Below, one piece after another: positions 8,034-16,479 of a stretch of 64,000 nucleotides of DNA. Origin of the DNA: Streptomyces wuyuanensis (GTDB taxonomy: Bacteria; Actinomycetota; Actinomycetes; Streptomycetales; Streptomycetaceae); assembly GCF_900103455.1 (NCBI RefSeq), contig NZ_FNHI01000004.1:248001-312000 (forward strand). Reading direction: 5' to 3'. Each line of letters starts with the position of its first letter. Positions within the stretch are counted from its first letter, which is position 1. The notes beneath the pieces were generated by a model. It searched no databases. It was not told where the DNA came from and saw only the letters and a program-made list of their open reading frames with translations. The translations under genes and the position numbers were made by a program.

Positions 8034-10504
8034 CCCCCCGCCCCCTCGACTCCGCCACCCCGGACCAGCCCGCCCCCGACAGCCCGGACTCCCCTCCGGA
8101 CCTGGCGGCGAACCGGCCGGACACGCCCGACGACGGGTCGGGGGAGGGGGCGCCGGACCCGGGGACGGTCCGGGAGGACCAGCAGCAGGGCCCGGAGACA
8201 CCGACGGGCACCCGGGCCGGAGGCCCGGATGAGGTGTGGGAGCGGGTCGCGCGTACGGCGGACGGCGTGTCCCCGGGCCGGACGCAACGGCCGGCGGGCG
8301 CCGGCCCGGAGGCACCCGCGAGATCGACGGCCGAGGCGACGGGTGCGGGGCCCGGGGCTCCGCAGGGCTCCACCGGCGCGCAGACACCGGCGGAATCCCC
8401 AGCCGGCGCGGCAGGTGCGGTGCGCCGGGTCCGGGAGGGCGCAGAAACGGTCCGCCGGGCCGGAGCGAACGAAGCCGCCGCGACGCGGGCCCGGTCGGCC
8501 GGGACCGGCGCGGGCACGGCGCCCGCCGGAATCGCCGGGGCGAGCGGAGCGGCCCAAGCAGCGGCAGCCACCGGGGCGAGCAAGGCAGCCGAAGCGACCG
8601 GAACGGCCGGTACCGCCGCAAACGCCGGACCACCATCGAGCGGATCGGCCACGGCGCCCGACGGCACCGCCGGGGCGAGCGGAACGGCCCGAGCAGCGGC
8701 AGCCACTGGTACCGCCCAAGCAGCCGGAACCGTCGGAAGCGCTGGGGCCGCCGACACCACAAAGACCGCCGGGGCGAGCGGGGGGGCCCAAGCGGCCGCA
8801 GCCACTGGTACCGCCCAAGCAGCCGGAACCGCCCAAGCGGCCGCAGCCACCGATACCACCAAGACCACCGAGGCGAGCGGGGCGGCCCAAGCCACCGGAA
8901 CCGCCGGACCCGCCGGAACGCCCCAAGCAGCCGCAGCCACCGGAGCGGCCCGAGCAGCCGCCGGGCTCTCCGCCGGCGCCGGCGCCTCGGGTGCCGACCG
9001 CACCGCGCGCGAGCGCTCGTGGAGGCCGGAGCACTCGCGCCCGGTGGGACGGCCCGAGCACGGGACGGACCCGCTGCGGCGGCACACGGCACCGGGCAGC
9101 CGGTCGCGCGGCGCGGCGGCCGACGACGGTCCTGCCGCCGGGCGGAGCCGGCCGCAGGACGGCCACGGTGCCGGGACCAGGAGCGGCGGGCCCGTGTCGG
9201 GGTGGGGCTACTCCTCCTGGCTGCACCGGACGGCGCTCCGCCCCGGCGAGGCCCCCGCCGCGCGGGCGCGCACCGCTCCTCCCGCTCACGACGTGCACCG
9301 CGCCCGGATCGAGGGACTGCTGCTCGGGCTCGCCGCCGGTGACGCCGCGGGATGGCCCGCCGCGCGGCACCGGGCCGCGCGGATGCCGGAGTGGACCCGG
9401 CGTCTCACCCGTGAGCTCGACACGTTCGCCGAACAGAACGCCACGACCACCCTCCCGGTCCCGATCGCCCTCAACCAGCCCCCGGAACCTCTGCGCCTCG
9501 GCCCGTCCGACGACGCCGAGTGGGCCGCCTTCGCCGCCGAGACGGTCCTCGCCTCCGCGGGAGAACGGTTCGACGGGCTCGACCCCGGGCGCCGTATGCG
9601 CGCCGCGGTCGATCGTGCCTGGAACGCCCTGGCCGGAAAGATCGCCGCGGCCGAGGCGCGTGCCCCCGAGGTCGAGGCGGCCGTGCCTCCCCTCCGGGCC
9701 CGGATCTCCGTACGCGCGGGCCTCGGCAATCTGGCCACCGGACTGCGCCCGCCCGCCACGGGCCACGACAACCCGCACTACTTCGACGACGCCGCCTGCG
9801 TCCGGGCCGCCGTCCTCGCCGTCGTCCACCCGGGCGATCCGCGGACCGCCGCCGATCTCGCCGAGTTCGACGCCCGCTACACCCAGGACGGCGACGGGGT
9901 CCACGGCGCCCGTGCCATGGCGGCGGCCGTCGCGGCGGCGCTGGGCGGCGCACCGGTGGACGCGTCCGTCGGCGCCGCCCTCGCCGAACTCCCCGAGGCA
10001 ACCGAGATCGGCCGCAACGCCCGGCACGCCCTCGCGCTCGCCCGCGACGCGGAGGACGCCTTCTCCCTCGTGCCCCTGCTGGAGCACCAGATCGTCGACC
10101 ACGTCTACAGCTACGGAATCGCCGCCGCCGAGACCGTGCCCGTCGCCCTCGCCCTCGTGACGGCGGCGCGCGGCCGGATGGGCGGCGCGCTCCCCGCCGC
10201 CGCATGCCTGTCGCGCGTCGCCGACTCGGCGCCCGCCCTCGCCGGTGCGCTGACCGGCGCCCTCGGCGGCGGCGCGGCCGTGCCCGCGGCATGGCGGGAC
10301 GCCTGCCGCACCCTGGCCGGCTGCGCCCTGCCCCGCCTGGCCGGTACGGACCTCGTCGAACTGGCGGGGCTGCTCGCCCGCACGATCCGCCCGCCGGACG
10401 GTCCTCCGCTCGCCCCGCACGGCGCGCCGCCCGCCGCCGCGCCGGTCCCGGTGACCCACCCGACCTCGGCCGCGGGGACACCCGTGCGGACTCCGGACCC
10501 GTAA
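8030..10504 (+). CDS. ADP-ribosylglycohydrolase-like protein with long disordered N-terminus (copy 2)
   Basis: 824 residues: roughly 420 residues of Pro/Gly/Ala/Thr-rich low-complexity sequence, then a DraG-like domain from about residue 422 (RIEGLLLGLAAGDAAGWPA). The first metal motif is kept as GPSDDAEW (about 493). The second, normally D-x-D-T/S, reads RVADSAPALAGAL (about 729), so its first Asp is Val. Catalysis may be impaired, and the protein could be a binding or regulatory paralogue. The start overlaps the stop of copy 1. The N-terminal part is likely disordered and fast evolving; reading-frame integrity is supported by the conserved C-terminus. Confidence 0.8.
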   Translation: MTPRPLDSATPDQPAPDSPDSPPDLAANRPDTPDDGSGEGAPDPGTVREDQQQGPETPTGTRAGGPDEVWERVARTADGVSPGRTQRPAGAGPEAPARSTAEATGAGPGAPQGSTGAQTPAESPAGAAGAVRRVREGAETVRRAGANEAAATRARSAGTGAGTAPAGIAGASGAAQAAAATGASKAAEATGTAGTAANAGPPSSGSATAPDGTAGASGTARAAAATGTAQAAGTVGSAGAADTTKTAGASGGAQAAAATGTAQAAGTAQAAAATDTTKTTEASGAAQATGTAGPAGTPQAAAATGAARAAAGLSAGAGASGADRTARERSWRPEHSRPVGRPEHGTDPLRRHTAPGSRSRGAAADDGPAAGRSRPQDGHGAGTRSGGPVSGWGYSSWLHRTALRPGEAPAARARTAPPAHDVHRARIEGLLLGLAAGDAAGWPAARHRAARMPEWTRRLTRELDTFAEQNATTTLPVPIALNQPPEPLRLGPSDDAEWAAFAAETVLASAGERFDGLDPGRRMRAAVDRAWNALAGKIAAAEARAPEVEAAVPPLRARISVRAGLGNLATGLRPPATGHDNPHYFDDAACVRAAVLAVVHPGDPRTAADLAEFDARYTQDGDGVHGARAMAAAVAAALGGAPVDASVGAALAELPEATEIGRNARHALALARDAEDAFSLVPLLEHQIVDHVYSYGIAAAETVPVALALVTAARGRMGGALPAAACLSRVADSAPALAGALTGALGGGAAVPAAWRDACRTLAGCALPRLAGTDLVELAGLLARTIRPPDGPPLAPHGAPPAAAPVPVTHPTSAAGTPVRTPDP
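8500..8990 (+). repeat. Degenerate Ala/Thr/Gly-coding repeats inside copy 2
   Basis: This part (about residues 157-320) is built from short variants of GTAQAAG, AAAATG and GASG. Longer identical blocks recur, for example the sequence around ACTGGTACCGCCCAAGCAGC at about 8704 and again at about 8803. It looks like slippage or unequal crossover within a disordered linker. GC skew here differs from the flanking domain, with many CAAGC/GGAAC words. Confidence 0.6.
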
Positions 10505-10577
10505 CTCGCCTCTCCCGGGCGCGAATCCCCGACGCGGCCTGCCTCACCGGCGCCCACCCCGGGTGGACAATTCCGAC

Positions 10578-11744
10578 ATGACACTCTCAGCGCACCCGGT
10601 CGCCCCGCTCGACGACCGGATCACGGGCTCCCTCGTCGGCGCGGCGGTGGGCGACGCGCTCGGCGGCCCGGTCGAGGGATACACGCCGGAGCAGATCGTG
10701 GAACGCCACGGCGGCCGGGTTCGGGGCATCGTCGGCCCCTGGCACGGCGACGACTGGCGCACCGCCCGCCCCATCGCGCCGTACCACAAGGGCGACGGGC
10801 ACGTCACCGACGACACCCTGATGACGCACGCACTCGTGCGCGTCTACGCCACCGTCCGTGACCACCTCGACGCGTACGCCGTCGCCGACCACCTCGTACC
10901 GGACCTCGTCTCCACTCCCCGCTGGATCCCCGAGCTGGAGGCCGAGGCCCTCCCCCTGCAGCGGGTGTTCCTGGCCGAGAAGTGGCTCGCGGCCCGGCTG
11001 CACTACGGCCACGTCGATCCCCGTGAGGCCGGGGCGGGCAACATCGTCAACTGCGGTGCGGCCATGTACATGGCGCCCGTCGGCCTGGTCAACGCGGCCG
11101 ACCCGGCCGCCGCCTACGCGGAGGCCCTGGACGTGGCGGGAGCCCACCAGTCCTCGTACGGGCGCGAGGCGGCGGGCGTCCTCGCGGCCGCGGTCGCCGC
11201 GGCCTGCACACCCGGCGCGAGCCCGGAGTCCGTCGTCGAGACCTGTCTGTCGCTCGCCAAGGACGGCACCCGTTCGGCGATCGAGGCGGTGGCCGAAGTG
11301 GCCTCCCGCCACAGCGACTTCGAACCCGCGCTCCGTCCGCTCCGCGAGGCTGTCGCGCCCTTCGACACCGTCGGGCCCGACTACCGCTCCCCCTCCCTGG
11401 CGGCTCGCCGCCCCTCCCGGCTGCACTCCGTCGAGGAACTCCCCATCGCACTGGGCATGCTGCTCATCGGCGACGGCGACTTCCGCAGGACCGTGCTCGG
11501 TTCCGTGAACTACGGCCGGGACTGCGACTCGATCGCCACGATGTCCGGGGCGATCGCCGGCGCGCTGCACGGCGAGGAACCGGTCCCCACCGACTGGGTG
11601 AAGACCGTCTCCGAGGCCAGCCGCCTGGATCTGCACGCCCCGGCCCGCGCGCTCACGGAGGTCGCGTACGAGGTCTTCGCCCGCGACACCCGGCGCCGCC
11701 GGGCGCACGAGGCCGCCTTCGCGCGGCTCACGGAAGCCCGGTGA
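10578..11744 (+). CDS. ADP-ribosylglycohydrolase family protein (copy 3)
   Basis: About 388 residues of the DraG/ARH fold. GSLVGAAVGDALGGPVEGY is near the N-terminus, the first metal motif is HVTDDTLMT and the second is GRDCDSIATMSGAIAGAL, so both metal sites are intact. The ATG at 10578 is preferred, though an in-frame GTG at 10563 exists and neither has a convincing ribosome binding site. It is separated from copy 2 by 73 nt, so it may have its own promoter. Its stop overlaps the GTG of copy 4. It is about equally unlike copies 1 and 4, which suggests old paralogy rather than recent duplication. Confidence 0.87.
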   Translation: MTLSAHPVAPLDDRITGSLVGAAVGDALGGPVEGYTPEQIVERHGGRVRGIVGPWHGDDWRTARPIAPYHKGDGHVTDDTLMTHALVRVYATVRDHLDAYAVADHLVPDLVSTPRWIPELEAEALPLQRVFLAEKWLAARLHYGHVDPREAGAGNIVNCGAAMYMAPVGLVNAADPAAAYAEALDVAGAHQSSYGREAAGVLAAAVAAACTPGASPESVVETCLSLAKDGTRSAIEAVAEVASRHSDFEPALRPLREAVAPFDTVGPDYRSPSLAARRPSRLHSVEELPIALGMLLIGDGDFRRTVLGSVNYGRDCDSIATMSGAIAGALHGEEPVPTDWVKTVSEASRLDLHAPARALTEVAYEVFARDTRRRRAHEAAFARLTEAR

Positions 11745-13174
11745 ACCTCCGGCTCACCTGGGTCCAGCCCGAGGACCTGGTAGGCCACGAGCTCCGCCAG
11801 GCCGCCGAGGACGGCCGCGACGCCTCGGCGGTCGCACACCGCTGGCGTACGGCGGGCGGCACCCCGGCACCGCCGGCCGCGGGTGCCTCACCCCGCTCCG
11901 CCGACCCGCGGCTGCGGAAGCTGGCGATCCGGCTGCTGGACGAACTGGACGCGCTCCCCTCTCCGTTCGCCGACCGCGAGCCGACGGGCCTCCCGGCCAT
12001 CCGGGCGGCCTGCCCCGACTGGCCGGCGTCCTGCTCGCGGGAGCGGGCGAAGCACCCGACGGGCGAACGGTCGAAGGACACGCCCGGGTGCGGGCCCGAC
12101 GGGACCCTGGAGCAGCGGCTGCACGCCGCCTGGCTCGGCCGGGCGGCGGGCTGTCTGCTCGGCAAGCCCGTGGAGAAGCTCCCCCTGAACGCCGTCCGCG
12201 CACTCGCCCGCGCGACCGGCAACTGGCCGCTCTCGAACTGGTTCACGGCGAAGGGCGTGCCCCCCGGGCTGCTCGCCGCCCACCCCTGGAACCGCCGCTC
12301 CGCCCCCACCTCCCTCGCCGAGAACATCGACGGCATGCCCGAGGACGACGACCTCAACTACCCGCTGCTGAACCTGCTCCTCCTCCAGCGCCACGGACCG
12401 GACTTCGGCACCGCCGACGTCGCACGGCTGTGGCTGGACGAACTCCCCGCCGGCCGTACGTTCACCGCCGAGCGGGTCGCGTACCGCAATCTCCTCGACG
12501 GGCTGGAACCGCCGGACACCGCCACCCGCCACAACCCCTTCCGGGAGTGGATCGGCGCCGCCATCCGCGCCGACGTGCACGGCTGGACCCACCCGGGCGA
12601 CCCGGCGGCCGCGGCCGAGCAGGCCCACCGCGACGCGGTGCTCACCCACACCGCGAACGGCGTGTACGGGGCCATGTTCATCGCGGCCGCACTCGCCGTC
12701 GCGGCCGGCGGCGGCACCGACGTGCACGGGTGCCTGCGCGAAGGACTCCGTGTCGTCCCGCCCCGGTCGCGGTTCGCTGCGGCCGTGCGCGGCGGCATCG
12801 CCACCGCCGCCGCGCACGACGACTTCGACACGGTCGTGGACCGGCTGCACGCGGCGCACGGCGCCTGTCACTGGGTGCACGTCATCCCCAACGCGGCCCT
12901 GCTCGCCGCCGCGCTCACCCACGCGGACGGCGACTTCGCCGGCTCGATCTGCCGTGCGGTCTCGGGCGGCTGGGACACGGACTCCAACGGCGCCACCGCC
13001 GGTTCGCTGGCCGGGCTGCTCGCCGGCCGCCCCGACCGCCTGCCCGAGCGCTGGACGGCCCCGCTCAAGAACCGACTCGCCACTACCGTCGGAGGGTTCG
13101 ACGGCATCGGCTTCGACTCGCTCGCCCGCCTCACGTACGACCGCATCAATCTCCGGGAGGACCCGCACCCATGA
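11741..13174 (+). CDS. ADP-ribosylglycohydrolase family protein (copy 4, long subfamily)
   Basis: 477 residues. An N-terminal extension of about 125 residues precedes the domain, which starts near RLHAAWLGRAAGCLLGKPVEK. The first metal motif is the variant MPEDDDLNY; the second is GGWDTDSNGATAGSLAGLLAG. Both sets of Asp are present, so activity is likely. The GTG start overlaps the previous stop (GTGA) and the stop overlaps the ATG of the PfkB kinase gene. That chain of overlaps ties three proteins into one translation unit. The DDD/DTDS pattern marks a subfamily distinct from classical DraG; its substrate is not known to me. Confidence 0.85.
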   Translation: MNLRLTWVQPEDLVGHELRQAAEDGRDASAVAHRWRTAGGTPAPPAAGASPRSADPRLRKLAIRLLDELDALPSPFADREPTGLPAIRAACPDWPASCSRERAKHPTGERSKDTPGCGPDGTLEQRLHAAWLGRAAGCLLGKPVEKLPLNAVRALARATGNWPLSNWFTAKGVPPGLLAAHPWNRRSAPTSLAENIDGMPEDDDLNYPLLNLLLLQRHGPDFGTADVARLWLDELPAGRTFTAERVAYRNLLDGLEPPDTATRHNPFREWIGAAIRADVHGWTHPGDPAAAAEQAHRDAVLTHTANGVYGAMFIAAALAVAAGGGTDVHGCLREGLRVVPPRSRFAAAVRGGIATAAAHDDFDTVVDRLHAAHGACHWVHVIPNAALLAAALTHADGDFAGSICRAVSGGWDTDSNGATAGSLAGLLAGRPDRLPERWTAPLKNRLATTVGGFDGIGFDSLARLTYDRINLREDPHP

Positions 13175-14079
13175 CCGGCATCGTCGTGCTCGGCAGCACC
13201 AACATGGACCTCGTCGCCTACGTCCCGAAGGCGCCGCAGCGCGGGGAGACCGTGACGGGCCGGGAGTTCCGCACCGTCCCCGGCGGCAAGGGCGCCAACC
13301 AGGCCGTCGCCGCCGCCCGGGCCGGCGGCGAGGTGGCGATGATCGGCGCCGTGGGCACGGACGACTTCGGCGTCGTGCTGCGGGAGACGCTCGAACACTC
13401 CGCGGTCGACACCGATCTGCTGCGCACCGCGGAGGGGCCGTCCGGAACCGCGCACATCGTGGTGGACGACGAGGGCGGCAACGCCATCGTCGTCATCCCC
13501 GGCGCCAACGGGACGGTGGACCACCTCACCCCCGGCGACGAGACCCTCATCGCCGCCGCCGACGCGCTGCTCCTCCAGCTCGAACTGCCCCTCGCGGGGG
13601 TGATCGCCGGCGCCGAGGCCGCCCATCGGCACGGGGTACGGACCGTCCTCACCCCCTCGCCCGCGCAGCCCCTGCCGCCCGAACTGCTCGCGGTCACCGA
13701 CCTGCTGGTGCCCAACGAGCACGAGGCCGCCCTGCTCACCGGAATCGCCGACCCGCGAGCCGCGGCCGAGGCGCTGCTCCGCCAGGTGCCGCAGGTCGTG
13801 ATCACGCTCGGCGCGGCGGGCAGCCTCCACGCCGCCCGGGGCGCCGAACCCGTCACGGTCCCGGCGCCCCGGGTGCGTGCCGTCGACACGACGGCCGCCG
13901 GGGACACCTTCGTCGGCGTCCTCACCGTGGCCCTGGTCGAGGGCCGGCCGATGCCCGAGGCGATGGCCTGGGCATCCACCGCGGCGGCGCTGTCCGTCCA
14001 GCGCGCCGGCGCCTCGTCCTCCATGCCGTACCGGCCCGAGATCGACGCCGGCCGGCTGGAGGGCGCCACGGGAGGCTGA
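13171..14079 (+). CDS. PfkB family carbohydrate kinase, ribokinase-like
   Basis: 302 residues, the usual ribokinase length. GGKGANQAVAAARAGG (about 43-58) is the N-terminal PfkB signature with the sugar-binding Gly-Gly-Lys. The C-terminal signature DTTAAGDTFVG contains the catalytic Asp and anion hole. LVPNEHEA matches the ribokinase N-x-x-E region. It most likely phosphorylates ribose or another pentose or nucleoside with ATP. The start overlaps copy 4 of the glycohydrolases by 4 nt, so ribose released by those enzymes is an attractive but unproven substrate. Confidence 0.88.
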   Translation: MTGIVVLGSTNMDLVAYVPKAPQRGETVTGREFRTVPGGKGANQAVAAARAGGEVAMIGAVGTDDFGVVLRETLEHSAVDTDLLRTAEGPSGTAHIVVDDEGGNAIVVIPGANGTVDHLTPGDETLIAAADALLLQLELPLAGVIAGAEAAHRHGVRTVLTPSPAQPLPPELLAVTDLLVPNEHEAALLTGIADPRAAAEALLRQVPQVVITLGAAGSLHAARGAEPVTVPAPRVRAVDTTAAGDTFVGVLTVALVEGRPMPEAMAWASTAAALSVQRAGASSSMPYRPEIDAGRLEGATGG

Positions 14080-14313
14080 GCCCGCCGGGCGCTGCCGCGG
14101 GCGGCGCCCCGCTGCGAGTGCCCGCCGATCGCGGCGCCGCGAGGCCACCGCCGCCGGATCGCACACCACGACCGCGACCGGCACCGTACGGAACGCACCC
14201 CGTGCCCCGGCCGCCCGGCACGAGCCACGACAGCCCGTACCCACGACAGCCCGTACCCCCTCGACCCGTCACCGCACCGCGCACGCCCCGCAGGAGACTC
14301 GCAAGGAGCCCCC
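14080..14313. other. 234-nt gap with a 16-bp tandem repeat
   Basis: CCACGACAGCCCGTAC occurs twice in direct succession (14225-14240 and 14241-14256). No gene was seen. AGGAG before the next ATG is the only recognisable signal, and a promoter for the CoA-transferase gene could lie here. Confidence 0.5.
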
Positions 14314-15564
14314 ATGCACGATCCCGACGCCGACGTCGTCACCGCTCGCCAGTCCGTCCCAGCCGGTGCGCCCGCCGCGGGCGGGCCGCTCGCCGGGCTG
14401 CGCGTCCTCGATCTCGCCACCCTCTTCGCCGGCCCGCTCGCCGCGACGATGCTCGGCGACTTCGGCGCCGATGTGATCAAGGTCGAGCACCCCGGGAAGC
14501 CCGACCCGTCACGGGGCCACGGGCCCGGCAAGAACGGCGTCGGACTGTGGTGGAAGCTGCTCGGCCGCAACAAGCGCACCATCACGCTCGACCTGTCCAC
14601 ACCCGGCGGCCGCGAGACCTTCCTGCGGCTGGCCGCCACCGCGGACGTCGTCGTCGAGAACTTCCGCCCCGGCACGCTGGAGCGGTGGCAGCTCGGCTGG
14701 GAGGAGCTGAGCGCCGCCAATCCCCGGGTGGTGCTGGCCCGGGTCACCGGCTTCGGCCAGTTCGGCCCGTACTGCCACCGGCCCGGTTTCGGCACCCTCG
14801 CCGAAGCCATGAGCGGGTTCGCCGCGATCACCGGCGAGCCGGACGGCCCGCCCACGCTGCCGCCCTTCGGGCTCGCCGACTCCATCGCGGCCCTCGCCAC
14901 CGCCTACGCCGTCATGACCGCCCTCACCGCCCGCGCCGCCAACGGCCGCGGCCAAGTCGTCGACATGGCCATCATCGAGCCCATCCTCACCGTGCTCGGT
15001 CCGCAGCCCATCTGGTACGACCAGCTCGGCTACGTCCAGCCGCGCACCGGCAACCGCTCCCGCAACAACGCGCCCCGCAACACCTACCGGGCAGCCGACG
15101 GCGCCTGGCTCGCCGTCTCCACCTCCGCGCAGTCCGTGGCCGAGCGCGTGATGCGGCTCGTCGGCCGTCCGGAACTGACCTCCGAGCCGTGGTTCGCCTC
15201 CGGCAGCGGACGGGCCGAGCACGCGGACGTGCTGGACGAGGCCGTGGGCGCCTGGATCGCCCGCCACACCCGGGACGAGGTCATCGCCGCCTTCGACAAG
15301 GCCGAGGCCGCGGTCGCCCCCGTCTACGACGTACGGGACGTCATGGAGGACCCCCAGTACCGGGCGCTGGACAGCGTCACCGAGGTTCCCGATCCGGAGC
15401 TCGGCCCGATCCGCATGCAGAACATCCTCTTCCGCCTCTCCGAGACTCCCGGAGGCATCCGCTGGGCCGGCCGGCCGCACGGCGCGGACACCGACGCCGT
15501 CCTGGGCGAACTCGGGCTCACCCCCGCCAGGATCGCCGCGCTGCGCGGCGAAGGCGCGCTATGA
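14314..15564 (+). CDS. Family III CoA-transferase (CaiB/BaiF)
   Basis: 416 residues, normal for the family. These enzymes move CoA between carboxylic acids through an aspartyl-CoA anhydride. The N-terminal GLRVLDLATLFAGPLAATML and DFGADVIKVEHP are family hallmarks. The catalytic Asp is probably Asp189 in FGLADSIAAL. The ATG at 14314 has AGGAG 5-6 nt ahead. Its stop overlaps the next start (ATGA), so it works with the CitE-like lyase, presumably loading CoA on the acid that the lyase cleaves. Likely acids are C4-C5 hydroxy-dicarboxylates such as malate or citramalate; this is inferred from the pairing. Confidence 0.9.
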   Translation: MHDPDADVVTARQSVPAGAPAAGGPLAGLRVLDLATLFAGPLAATMLGDFGADVIKVEHPGKPDPSRGHGPGKNGVGLWWKLLGRNKRTITLDLSTPGGRETFLRLAATADVVVENFRPGTLERWQLGWEELSAANPRVVLARVTGFGQFGPYCHRPGFGTLAEAMSGFAAITGEPDGPPTLPPFGLADSIAALATAYAVMTALTARAANGRGQVVDMAIIEPILTVLGPQPIWYDQLGYVQPRTGNRSRNNAPRNTYRAADGAWLAVSTSAQSVAERVMRLVGRPELTSEPWFASGSGRAEHADVLDEAVGAWIARHTRDEVIAAFDKAEAAVAPVYDVRDVMEDPQYRALDSVTEVPDPELGPIRMQNILFRLSETPGGIRWAGRPHGADTDAVLGELGLTPARIAALRGEGAL

Positions 15565-16358
15565 CCCCGCTCACTTGGCTGTACGTCCCCGGGGACCGCC
15601 CCGAGGTGGTCCAGAAGGCGCTGTCGTCCGGCGCCGACATCGTGATCGTCGACCTCGAGGACGCGGTCGCCCCGCACCGCAAGACGTACGCGCTCGCGGC
15701 CACCGCCGAACTGCTCTCCTCCCCCCAGCCCGTGCCGGTCCACGTCCGCATCCACGCGGAACGCGACATCGCACCGCTGGCCCCCCTGCCGGGACTGGCG
15801 GCTCTGCGCATCCCCAAGGTGACACACGCCACCGACATCCGTGTCACGGCGAAGCTGGCCCCCGGTAAGGGGCTGTACGCGCTGCTGGAATCGGCGGGTG
15901 GAGTGGAGCACGCGTACGCGATCGCGACCGCCGACCCGGCGGTGCGCGGTATCGCGCTCGGCGAGGCGGATCTCCGGGCGGACCTGGGCGTGCGGAACGA
16001 CACCGGACTGGACTGGCCGCGCAGCCGCGTCGTCGTCGCCGCCCGCGCGGCGGGTCTGCCCCCGCCGACGCAGTCGGTGTTCCCCGACATCCGGGACCTG
16101 GACGGGCTGGCGGCCTCCTGTGCCCACGGACGCTCGCTGGGCTTCCTCGGCCGGGCCGCGATCCACCCCCGGCAGCTCCCGGTGATCGAGCGCGCCTATC
16201 TCCCCGGCCCCGAGGAGGTGGAGGCGGCGGAGGAGATCGTCAAGGCGGCGACGACGGACGCGGGCGCCCTGGCCCTCCCCGACGGCCGCTTCGTCGACGC
16301 GGCCGTCGTCGCGGCGGCCCACCGCACGCTCTCCCTGGCAGGCCGCGACGGCGCCTGA
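15561..16358 (+). CDS. CitE/HpcH-type CoA ester lyase
   Basis: 265 residues, TIM-barrel HpcH/HpaI/CitE family. WLYVPGDRPEVVQKAL opens the protein, DLEDAVAPHRK gives the first acidic metal region, ALLESAGGVEHAYAIA the second, and GEADLRADLG the third. These motifs match stand-alone CoA ester lyases (malyl-CoA or citramalyl-CoA lyase) rather than the citrate lyase complex, since no citD/citF genes are near. It forms an overlapping pair with the CoA-transferase upstream and ends before a strong convergent terminator. The predicted products are acetyl-CoA plus a 2-oxoacid; the exact substrate is unknown. Confidence 0.88.
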   Translation: MTPLTWLYVPGDRPEVVQKALSSGADIVIVDLEDAVAPHRKTYALAATAELLSSPQPVPVHVRIHAERDIAPLAPLPGLAALRIPKVTHATDIRVTAKLAPGKGLYALLESAGGVEHAYAIATADPAVRGIALGEADLRADLGVRNDTGLDWPRSRVVVAARAAGLPPPTQSVFPDIRDLDGLAASCAHGRSLGFLGRAAIHPRQLPVIERAYLPGPEEVEAAEEIVKAATTDAGALALPDGRFVDAAVVAAAHRTLSLAGRDGA

Positions 16359-16408
16359 CGCGGCCTGCCGCAGGGCGGCAGGGCCGCAGGGCGACGGGCC
16401 CGCGAAGC

Positions 16409-16449
16409 CCGCAGGGCCGCCCGGCCGTGACGGCCGGGCGGCCCTGCGG
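16409..16449. terminator. Bidirectional terminator, 19-bp perfect stem
   Basis: Bases 16409-16427 and 16431-16449 are perfectly complementary with a TGA loop. The hairpin lies between the converging CitE-like gene and lgt and can serve both. Confidence 0.85.
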
Positions 16450-16479
16450 AAACGCCCTGTGCGGAGCCTCGGCTCCCGG

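Noticed and set aside
12750-16358. Very long plus-strand frame over the PfkB and CoA-transferase genes
   Set aside because: Only its last part (15561 onward, the CitE-like lyase) is real. The upstream part is an Arg/Pro-rich out-of-frame reading.
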